Part shown: one piece after another, positions 22,641 to 31,977 of the stretch
Layout: each line of letters starts with the position of its first letter
How positions within the stretch are numbered: the stretch's first letter is position 1
DNA from: Cristatella mucedo
Lineage: Eukaryota > Bryozoa > Phylactolaemata > Cristatellidae
Direction: 5' to 3'
Assembly: GCA_009760855.2 (NCBI GenBank)
Contig: WPIO01000120.1
Location: forward strand, 618,001 to 682,000
Length of the DNA stretch: 64,000 nucleotides
Program-made: the position numbers and the translations under genes
Notes under the pieces: model-generated
Database searches by the model: none
What the model saw: only the letters and a program-made list of their open reading frames with translations
Told to the model about the DNA's origin: nothing

Positions 22641-25600
22641 CTACACCGTGGATGCCGTTACAAAGCCTGTAGCGGTGGAGTGCCAGTCGGTAAGGGCATC
22701 AGTACCATGGCAAGTGGATTTGTTCGGGTATGGAATGACCATTCCGTTTATAAAAGATAGTGGTGCTGACGTAACCCTCATTACGGAAGACACGTATGGT
22801 CGACTGCTACGACCACCTTGTCTCGAGCCTACAGCAGCAAAATGCACAGCGTCGGCAACCACTTGGCTTGTAAGCGTATCTTTAAAGCGAGGTTAAAGCT
22901 GAAAGGAAAGATTTATTTTCTGGCGGTCTACGTAGTCGCTGGAGCAAGAAATAATCTTCTCAGCCGACAAGCTTCTCTGTGCATGAGACTGATTAAACTC
23001 AGCGTAGAAGGGACTATTCTTTGAGACTCGATATTTGGAGAGATCGGATTCCATGCCGCATACCCAGACCGCTGTTTCCTTTGGTAAAGGGCGAACTTTT
23101 TCGAATGGAGAAAAACGGCATCGTCGAACGTGTATCGGAGCCAACCGAGTGGTGCTCCCCAATCGTCCTGGTCCTGAAGCCCAACGGCAAAGTGTGCCTT
23201 TGTGTCGACTTGAAGCGCTTAAATCAAGCAGCGGTTTGCGAAAGGTACGTGCTACCTATGCTTGATGAGATTTTACCTCAGCTTATTGGTGCCAAAATGT
23301 TCTCAAAGTTGGATGCCACTAGCGGATTTTGGGCTATTCCGTTGTCCCACAGGAGCACTTGCTTAACGATGTCTAAAACACCGTTTGGACGTTTGTTTTT
23401 GCCGGCTGCCCTTTGGCATTACTAGCGTGTCGGAGATCTTTCAGCGACTGATGCCCGGCCTCTTGGGTGAGATGAAAGGTGTAGCCATTTATATGAACAA
23501 TGTTTTGGTTAATGGATCCACGGCGGATGAGCATGACGATAGATTGCGTCGTGTTATTTTCGAAATTTCAAAGTCGGGCTTAAAGTTGAATAGAAACAAG
23601 TGTATATTCCGCCAGCTAACTTTGACTTTCATAGGGCATGTTATTGATGCCAGTGGCGTCCGGCCGTCAGACGAACAAATAGAAGCCATCATCAACCTCC
23701 CTTATCCAATAAACATAGCCAAGCAAAATAAATGCCTCGGTTTGATGAACTACCTCGGCCGGTTTGTGCCAAATCTTGCAACGGTCTCAAAACCGCTAAA
23801 TGAACTCCTCTCGTCTGACTCAGTATGATACTGGGGGCATAGCCAGAAGAAAGCATTCCAGGAAACAAAGTAGCTTTTAACAAAGGCACTAGTGTTGGCT
23901 TATTTTGATCCAAAAAAGTCGGTGAATGTCAGTGCCGATGCTAGTAGCTATGGTCTAGGTGCCGTTCTGCTGCAGTGCCATTGATCGGGAGAGCAAGATG
24001 TGCGACCTGTCGCATTTGCATCCCGCACTTTGTCAGGCACCGAAACGAGATACGCTCAGATCGAAAAAGGGTGCCTTTAGGCGGTGTGGGCATGGGAGAA
24101 GTTCAATCAGTTCCTTATTGGTCTGCCTTGTTTCGAGCTTCGTACTGACCATAAACCACCTATTCAGTTGCTTATGACTAAGGACCTTGACCAGGTTCCG
24201 GTTAGATGCCAACGCCTATTGATGCGAATGATGCGTTTAACCCTCACGCCATGTATGTGCAAGGGAAGAGCCTTGTGATAGCTGATACGTTGTCAAGAGC
24301 TCCACTGCGTAGGAGTGAGGAACACGACCAAGCCGAGGCCGTTCGACTCTACGTAGACCCCGTGGTTTCTAAATCACTTTCAGTAGCTCGCTTGAACGAA
24401 GTAAAGCATGCTACTGGTTACGTCAGTGAGCTACAGGCTTTCATAAAGTATATGCTCTCAGGTGGCTTAAATTTAGCAAGGGCCTACCGGAAACCTTTCG
24501 GAAGTATTTCAACATATGTAGCCATCTATCTGTGTCGAATGGATTAATACAGTATGACGATCGCATATATATCCCTCAAAGCCTTCAGGCTTTTCTGTAG
24601 AAGCGGATCCACGACGGCCACCAGGGGGTGAACAAATGTAGGGACCGAGCAAGGTCGTGTGCATACTGGCTATGAATTAGCCAAGACGTTAAGACATTTG
24701 TCGATTATTACAGCTTTTGTCAGAAGAACCAGAGGAGACAACTACTTGAACCACTCATCCCTACACCTTGCTCAGTGTTCCTTAGCAACAAGTCGCTGCC
24801 GATCTCTTCGAACACGAGGTACGACAGCGCCTGATCGTCATCGACTTTTACTCCCGATATATGGGAATCACTCCATTATCAAAATTGACGACCAAAGAAA
24901 TTGTGGCCGAACTGCAGATCATATTTGCTCGCTGGGGCATACCAGAGTCGTTGCAGCCTGACAACGGTCCACAATTTTCATCTCACGAATTTGGAGATTT
25001 CGCGAGACGATATGGGTTCAAACACGTTACGATCAGCCCACATTTTCTACAAGCAAATAGAGAAGTGGAAAGAGCGGTGCAATTTGCCAAATCTATTGTG
25101 AGGCAGCCTGATCCGTGCCTCGCATTAATGATTCAGAGGTCGACGCCATGCACCTCTACAGGCTTCAGCCCGGCACAATAGATCATGGGATGGCAGATTA
25201 GGACGACGTTGCCTGTGCTCCTTCGGCATGTCGAACCACAACGGCCTGCAAACGAAACGGTGCAACTCAATGACGACCATGCAAAAGAGCTTCAACAGCA
25301 CTACCAAGATCGCCAACATTCTTCTCGCCCACTTTCACCTTTTCATCCCGGCCAAACGGTATTGGTGCGGACTGATGGTGAAAAAAGCTGCAGCACACAT
25401 GCAACGGTGTCAGGTCAGGCAAGTACACCCCTGTCGTTTGCCGTGCAGACTGACAATGACAGCATTCTTCGGTGGAACAGAACACATCTTTGACCGATTG
25501 ACTCCGATCCACAGGTCACCAACAGCGAATCTCCTGGCAGTTCCCTACATCTACCGAAACCTACACCTGCAGTTCAAGATCAGTCTCCAAGGATTGCCGA

Positions 25601-25672
25601 TGAGATGCACATCTCTCAAGGTCAAGCGACAACAAGGTCCGTCAGGCTGCCAAAGCCAGTCCGAAGGCTAGC
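22640..25672 (+). pseudogene. gypsy pol: protease, RT, RNase H, integrase (inactivated)
   Basis: In order: an aspartic protease site KDSGADVTLI near 22755; reverse transcriptase 23021-23830 with GIVERVSEPTEWCSPIV, VCLCVDLKRLNQ, FSKLDATSGFWAIPL and FCRLPFGITSVSEIFQRLM. The catalytic box reads YMNN instead of YMDD, which removes both metal-binding aspartates. RNase H follows at about 23920-24280 ([28 protein letters not shown]). Integrase begins with a damaged H2C2 finger near 24605-24720 (HDGHQG) and has a core with VIDFYSRYMG, LQPDNGPQF and NREVERAVQFAK, so the D, D and E positions are kept. The C-terminal part ends near 25490-25672. Frame shifts near 23400, 23830 and 24700 and stops break it throughout. 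Confidence 0.92.
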
Positions 25673-25699
25673 TCTTTGAAAATGAGACTGTTCCTATTT

Positions 25700-25709
25700 G
25701 GAGGGAAGG
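25700..25709 (+). promoter_or_regulatory. Polypurine tract
   Basis: GGAGGGAAGG directly precedes the 3' LTR, where plus-strand DNA synthesis is primed in LTR elements. Confidence 0.8.
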
Positions 25710-25849
25710 TGTGATAACATAGCTATCGGGCGGAACCACAACAACGTGACCAATCAGGAGGTGATTCGCTCACGGTGTGTTCCTGGAGCGGACATCAGAC
25801 GGTTGCCAATAAACGTGGTCTTTTCATTGTGATGCGTCTTATCATTACA
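25710..25849 (+). repeat. 3' LTR of gypsy element
   Basis: 140 bp, TGTGATAACA...CATTACA, the partner of 21767-21905. The most diverged part is the middle (around 25762-25800). Confidence 0.92.
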
Positions 25850-25909
25850 TGAAGCTAAAAGTTTGAAATGCAACGGATTCGCAGACCAAAACTTAAGTTA
25901 GGTCAAGGT

Positions 25910-25960
25910 TGGCTGCTCCAACAGCCTCGTTTACTTAGCGGCAGAACAGCCGTAGCCGCT
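25910..25960 (-). mobile_element. Possible SINE tail fragment
   Basis: The minus strand reads CTGTTCTGCCGCTAAGTAAA then GAGGCTGTT. This resembles the CTCTTCTGTCGCTATACAAA and GAGGCTGTT body blocks of the SINE at 3110-3213. Short and diverged. Confidence 0.35.
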
Positions 25961-26544
25961 ATAACTTGCACCTGCTGTGGGCGAGAAGCGTTTTCCAGCT
26001 AAACAGCTCGATCCCTGCCGCCTGGGTTTCAGAAATCTCTTCGCGTATTACGCCAGGGCTAACTAGAATTGGCCGTGGAAGCAAGTGGCTGGCAGTGCGA
26101 AAATACTCTCCATGGCGTCGATAATAAAACAAAATTAAAATGCGACCATTTCACGTGCTTAAATACAAGATGCCTAATGATGCACAGCAATTCATATCTG
26201 ACCAACTTTATAGCAGCGTTTGGGGATAAAAGCTCGTCAGTGCAAGATATTTGGAAATGCCTCTTTAAACAGGGTCAGACGCACCGGCTTCACCTCTGGG
26301 AGTAGCATTAGGAAAGCGTTCTGAGAGTGTCTACACTAAACGTCGTATTCTGCATGAAGCTTCGCTTTAAGTACGAATATGTGTTTTCTTCTGTAGAAGG
26401 ATAGTACGTAAACATGTAAACAGTTAGCTTTTATTATTATATTTTTTGTGGCGGCCGAGCAGCCTTAATGGATTCACTGTTTGCTGGATTACCGGCCTGT
26501 GGAACTATGCTTACAGTTTTTGTAAAACTCTGCCGCTATGCTTG
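25961..26544. other. Unidentified stretch
   Basis: No gene supported. The 78-codon plus-strand frame at 26069-26305 has no recognisable motif. Confidence 0.35.
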
Positions 26545-27243
26545 CATGTCATGAGCGTCGAAGTTACCACATTGCACCACTTTTAGCTGACCTGCACTGG
26601 CTCCCAGTCAAGCAACGCATCGGCTTCAAGGTTCTGTTACTCACTTTAAGGTTCTTTAATTCCTTTGCTTCAGCCAGACCTACCCCACCACCAGGATAAG
26701 CACCTTACTACCCACTTTTCTAAATCGATTCATTGGTTACGTGTTGAACGAGACTCACCGTGTACACACCGAGCCTTTGTTCGTAGTGTATAAAAGCCTG
26801 GAACTCACTGCCGACTAGCACTATGACATCCTTAGAACTAACGACATTAAAAAAAAGGTTAAAACGCATCTATTTATTACAATCTTTAGTGGGTCCATGT
26901 GACTCGTCCTTTCTCCCCAAAGCCTGCTCCCGACATCCATCACGACTTCCCCTGACTTGACCAGATAAAAAAAAATTAAAAACGCACCTATTTATGACAG
27001 CATTTAGTGGGTCCCTGTGATTCGTCCTTTATGCACCTATGTGTGGTTACACTGTTGGATGCTGCCAATAACCACATTTTTGTGCCGACCCTGTGCATGT
27101 CACCCCTAACCATATTGTTGATGCTGTTTATCAAGCATGGTACCACAAACCATTCGATCGTGTTTCGTTTTCAACAAATTTAAAGCGTCTAGGAAGAGAT
27201 TGAGTTATCCGAGGGCACTTTTTTAAGTGTATCGTTGTTATTA
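26545..27243 (+). mobile_element. L2 LINE 3' portion
   Basis: The + strand reads the L2 RT C-terminal domain, with several stops (SYHIAPLLADLHWLPVKQRI at the start). A WNSLP-equivalent region follows near 26800-26830, then the 3' untranslated region, the hairpin block near 27185-27225 and a GTTATTATTAC tail. A partial repeat of the segment coding TKK-LKTHLF occurs at 26845-26900 and 26975-27030, suggesting a small internal duplication. Confidence 0.8.
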
Positions 27244-27249
27244 TTACTC

Positions 27250-27465
27250 TGAGCCTATGTGGACTGACACCGTGCATGCTGCCAATAGCCAATTTTGTAT
27301 GCTGAACCTATAATGTCACTTTTGATCGTGTTATGCTTGTTGTGATTGAGCATGCTGCCACATAACATTAAATCGTGGTTCCGTTGCAGCAAATGTATAG
27401 AGATTAGAAAGAGATTAAATTCTGAGGGTGCTACGCCAATGTATTATCACAATTATTAGATATTA
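27250..27465 (+). mobile_element. L2 3' tail, directly behind another L2 tail
   Basis: Starts immediately after the previous tail and repeats the L2 3' untranslated order: ACTGACACCGTGCATGCTGCC, then AGCAAATGTATAGAGATTAG, then GAGATTAAATTCTGAGGGTG, and an ATTATTATC tail. Only about 215 bp. Confidence 0.7.
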
Positions 27466-27524
27466 TTATCATCAGCACCAACATTGGGCATTAAAGGATT
27501 ACCCACTGTCGTCTAAATCAGGCT

Positions 27525-27696
27525 TTGGTGAGCCGTGAGGGGACACTAGGTACGTCAGTTGCTTCTCACGACCTCATTCCTGAGGTTGTGGGTGCGAATC
27601 CTGCTGTGGGCGAGCTGTCTTTCAGCTACAAGAGCCGGTGAGAGCCATCAAGGCTCCTTTTGCTAGGAAAAAGAGGCTGTTAAATCTGCTAATGTT
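27525..27696 (+). mobile_element. tRNA-derived SINE
   Basis: A B-box-like GGTGCGAATCC at 27591-27601 (one mismatch from consensus) follows an A-box-like region around 27535-27550. The body has CTGCTGTGGGCGAGCTG, GCCATCAAGGCTCC and AAAGAGGCTGTTAAAT blocks that recur at 3110-3213 and, in part, 48010-48150. It is the best copy of this family in the window. No clear target duplication or tail. Confidence 0.6.
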
Positions 27697-28352
27697 GTTT
27701 AATGTTTTCCAAGACTAGAGCCCAAGCAACGGGGGTCAATGAGTGCGAGCGTCTTACCCCTGGGCGTGACCCAACGGGATACTAACCAGCAGAGCGAATA
27801 TAAATCAGTCAGCACTACCTGATTTTGAGAGTTCGTTCCCAATTCGTGGAAAGCTCACCTAAAGTGCTTTGATGCAAAACCTAAGGTCATGCCAAAATAA
27901 TTTGTACTCTTCTATTGCAGCTTGTAAATTTTATATCGAAAATATTCCGACTAGCAAAATGAAATGTTAAAAGTTAGTTAAAATGTGAGCCGGCAGATTT
28001 GCTTGCTGTTCGTTAACATCCCAGTTGTCATATGATGTCTCTTACCTCGATCGCTGACTTAAATGAGGCTATTCGTATTGAATTGAGTATAAGATTGGGC
28101 CAAAGCTGTCTATTTCGGTAACCCATTGACTTTAAGGTACGAGGGCGAGGAATACTTTCGAACATTTAAAGGGCAAAATGTAAAGCTAAACTACTTGTCA
28201 GAGTATAGGTGTGAATCATCCCTGACCAACTTATGATGCTTGCTGAGTGGGTGATACAACGACAAAATAAATTTGCTTTGCCTTTAAAATAATTTCAATT
28301 TTTCCAAAAAAAGTGCCTTGGTGTATACTCAATTTTCAATCATAGTCTACAT
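27697..28352. other. Unidentified AT-rich spacer
   Basis: Nothing recognised. The last eight bases (28345-28352, GTCTACAT) are the left target duplication of the hAT element. Confidence 0.4.
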
Positions 28353-30582
28353 CAGGTGTGTCCAACCTTTTTGCGTTGGGGGGCCACATTAAAAACATTT
28401 AAAAGGTCCGGGGGCCACATGTAAATTGGCATAGTTGACCGCATCAGAAAAAGAGATCGTAATTTAGTATGACTATTACTATTATACTCAATAAATAAAC
28501 CGCAATACAATAGTATTTTTTAGCATAATTATAATTAAAAATAATTAATAATAAAAAATTAATCATGTGTCCTGGAAAATAATTCGATAGATATTATGTC
28601 CAATCTTTTACTTTCGGATTTTTATTTTAATAATATGAAGGCAGAAACTCATAAAAATTAGAAAATTACATGACAAAGACTCACATAATATTAATGTCTT
28701 CGGATTAATTAAATGCCACAGGTATTCAATGTCTTCTGCACTGCAGGCATCAATGAGATATTTTGCATTGTTTCTGTTTGCATAAAAAGTCGACATCTGC
28801 TGCAACAGTGGATGTGGAAATTCTAAAGATTCCTGATAAATGTTCATTTGTGAGAACGGATCGAGTCTTTGTTTTTACATGTTTCAGTCTGGAAAAAAGC
28901 TGTTCGCAGCAATATGTGCTGCCAAAAAATGCAATATACCTGCGAGCATGTTTGGCTAGGTAAGAAAAAGACGCTGATGAAACATACTGCTTATAAAAGG
29001 TTACAAGGTCATGCTGATCATAAGCAGTTTTTAAATTGCTGTCATTATGAATGTCGATTAGTTCGAGTTGAAATTCATCAGGTGCATCAGAGGGTTCGAT
29101 ATTACACGGATTACTAATCATGTTCATGTCATCCGCATGTTGTTGGATATCCTTAAACCTCTCTTCGAATTCATCAACAAGTCTGCTAACAAGAGTGGAG
29201 TGCTTCAAATGAGCCAGCGTTTTAGGCGTTCTTGTTGCTAGTGTTGTGAAATGTAACAGTTTATTCTGATCTAAGTGTTTCCGGAAAAGTTTCAGCCTTT
29301 GCACAGAGGCGACAACACACTCATACATTTTATGGACCAGTTGATCCTTACCTTGGAGTTTGACATTAAGATCTGCAAGATGTTTGGTCATGTCTACCAA
29401 AAACGCCAGGTCATTCAACCACTGCTGGTCATCGAGGAAGCCAACATCTTTTCCCTTTTCTGTCATAATGTTTTTATTTCGTCCCGAAGTGACCAAAACG
29501 TGGCTAACGTGTTTGCCCTACTTAGCCAACTGACTTGGCAGAAATAAATAACATCACAATGATCTGATCCCAACTCTTCAAGGAAAGCCTGAAATTGTCT
29601 GTGGTTTAGTGCACGAGACCTTATCACATTGACTGTTGAAACTACATTGTCCATTACATGTGGCATGCTCAAGACCTTTGCACATAGCTGTTCTTGGTGG
29701 ATGATGCAGTGATGACTGACATTTTTGTGAGGTACTAATTTTACCATTAAATATACGAATCCATTGTGTCTACCTGTCATTGAAGGGGCTCCGGCTTTTT
29801 TAAACCAATCAATTTATTTTCAGGAAGATTAGGTTTTGTGAGGACCCTCTTGACCTGATCCGAAATATCCCTCCCCGTTGTAATGCCTTTCATTGAACAT
29901 ATATCTGACAGTTCTTCAGTAATGACAAACTTTCCTATTACTCCGTGTACAAACACCGACAGTTGATTCGAAGCGTTCCATTACAAAATAGTCTACAGTC
30001 CAATAGGCTTTGAAAAGTCTTCCTTCTAAGTCAAATTTTCGTTTTTTTCTAGTATTCACATTCGCCGCCATTTTTCTCTGTGAAATAAAAAACAGATCAG
30101 TTACGAATTGATTAATTTATATTTTATCACAGAAATATCTTAGTATTAGTAAGTAAGTTGAGCAACACGCGTTTTTTGAAAAACCTACCTGACTGTTTCC
30201 AGAGCGTGCAGCAACAGCTGAGAAACGGCTCTTTTTTCTATCCACAGTGTGAAACAGTCAATTCCACTTGCGGAAGCGTTATAAATGTGATCGCAATGGC
30301 ACCGCTGTAACACAAATATATTACCCCTTGACGCCAAAATGTTCACTTGAAGGCTAGCAAAATAAATCGATTTTTTACCTTCACGCAAAAATAGCCATTC
30401 GTACACCTTCACGCTTCACGCGCGCGTGAAGTACATCACTGCGCCTTATATCACCGTTTGTAATGATTAAAAATTAACAAAAAACATGGAATTACAAATA
30501 TTTTCGGGATAACGATGCGGGCCGCAAAGAAGACCTCGGCGGGCTGGGTTGTGGCCCGCGGGCCACGTGTTGGACACCCCTA
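28353..30582 (-). mobile_element. hAT DNA transposon (Charlie / GTF2IRD2-like), decayed
   Basis: 2230 bp bounded by an exact 8-bp target duplication GTCTACAT at 28345-28352 and 30583-30590, the length made by hAT elements. Terminal inverted repeats are CAGGTGTGTCCAAC on the left and TAGGGGTGTCCAAC (reverse complement of the right end), 12 of 14 identical. Subterminal G/C-rich blocks (GGGGGCCACAT on the left, GGCCCGCGGGCCACGTG on the right) are typical of animal hAT elements. The transposase is on the minus strand. Confidence 0.95.
28750..30071 (-). pseudogene. hAT transposase (inactivated)
   Basis: The likely start is the ATG at 30071-30069, followed by a basic N-terminus (MAANVNTRKKRKFDLEGRLF) and a stretch that matches the start of this transposase group. 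The zinc-finger region then falls apart by stops and a frame shift around 29780-29950. Two long open blocks remain. The block at 29463-29780 has HHCIIHQEQLCAKVL, LNHRQFQAFLEELGSDHCDV and VSWLSRANTLATFWSLRDEI. The block at 28750-29496 has WLNDLAFLVDMTKHLADLN and, near its end, the hAT dimerisation motif CCEQLFSRLKHVKTKTRS. It ends naturally a few residues after FLCKQKQCK. The two blocks are in different frames and overlap by about 34 bp, so a single frame shift separates them. Confidence 0.93.
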
Positions 30583-30590
30583 GTCTACAT

Positions 30591-31977
30591 ATTTACCCAC
30601 TAAAAGAACCAACGCACAGATCGTATATGATGTAATGTCTCGCTAGTTTGGCACCTTCGTTAAAGTGCTTAACCCAGCAAGGTCAAAGTGAATGTATTTG
30701 ATGTCCAAGGTCTTGGTCTCAAGCCCTCACACCTTGGCACACGTTAAGTGCCTGAATAGGAATTAAGTTCTTATACGGCACTATGCTAATGAATTTCATT
30801 TGTTTAAATGTCGTCTAGCTATGCTAAACATTTGCTGCGCATTTCCAGCCTTCGTTGAATCAATGTTACTATATTCCTAGGTGTTTCCGTAAAAGAACTA
30901 TGCAAATGAATTTCATTCATTTATATCTAGTTGGGCTAAACCGTTGCTGAGGATTTCAAATGTTCGTTTAATCGCTGTTGCAAAATGCCTCGATGATTTT
31001 ATTAAAGAGTCATCGCATACTTACTAGCTTAGCAAGTTTTTGTAAAGTTTCAAGTAAAGTTACATTCTGACTATCACTCATGACAAACATTATGACATAT
31101 GAGTCCTGAAGTGTAACATCACTTTGTAGCCAGCTTTTTTAATCTCTATAGATAACAAGCCGTATATAAAAGACCATTATTACACAGTGCAAAATCAAAC
31201 ATAATTATTGAAAAATTTCAAAAAAGCCTTTATTATAATCATTCATTTCTGAAATTGACTGGAACGGCCACGAGCAAATTTGTTCCTGGACCTTAGGGTG
31301 GAGCGTAAGTGCTCCAGCAAAACAATAGTCGAGGCCGTTTTCATTCTCTAGGCTAGTAAATTTGAATGTCATTTTGTGTGATAGAATGTCATAATGGTCT
31401 AAGAGCAGCTGAACATGAATTTATTCCTTGCTTGCACCAATCGACCTGTTGTCGATAAAAAATCTGGAATTTTGGATTTTTCGATCAGAGCACCTTTAAG
31501 TAAACATTCCAAACTTAAGTAATTATAATCCTAATCTACAGCAGCACTATCCAACTTGCTTTCAACGAAGATTGCACTTCAATACATTATAAATGAATAG
31601 TGAACTGAGCACGAATGCTTATTATAAGTGAAATAAATTATTCTTTTTTAGAAGGATAACAACTAAAACCTCAATTTTCAACAGTAAGGTGTCCATCAAA
31701 ATGAGGCAAGCTATTTAAAGATCTGTGACCACCTGCTCAGATTCTACTGGTAATTCCTAATATCATCATATCCCTCAGTACAATACCTCTAGTCGGAAGC
31801 CTGGTCAGGATGTGATACGCATCAATACGTGCCGCTCTTAATTAGAGGCAGAGGTACAGTGCTCCTCCTCCAGCCACAGGTTTGAGTGCGGTGGCAGCGA
31901 ATCACCGTCGCTAACTACGAACAAAGTGCTGGCAACTGAACCACCTGTACTGCTACCCCAATTAAGATTTTTGATCA
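30591..31977. other. Unidentified AT-rich stretch
   Basis: About 1.4 kb with no open frame above 60 codons and no repeat that I recognise. Two similar segments (AACTATGCAAATGAATTTCATT at 30896-30917 and a matching block at 30781-30802) suggest a small local duplication of about 110 bp. Confidence 0.4.

Larger units (their letters stand above)
21767..25849 (+). mobile_element. Ty3/gypsy LTR retrotransposon, decayed
   Basis: A 4.08-kb element with two LTRs of about 140 bp, a gag-pol order of protease, reverse transcriptase, RNase H and integrase (the Ty3/gypsy order), a TGG-starting primer-binding region and a purine-rich tract. The flanking bases are TGGAG on the left (21762-21766) and TGAAG on the right (25850-25854). 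This is a 5-bp target duplication with one difference. The LTRs differ at roughly 20 of 140 positions and the coding region has several stops and frame shifts, so the insertion is old. Confidence 0.93.
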
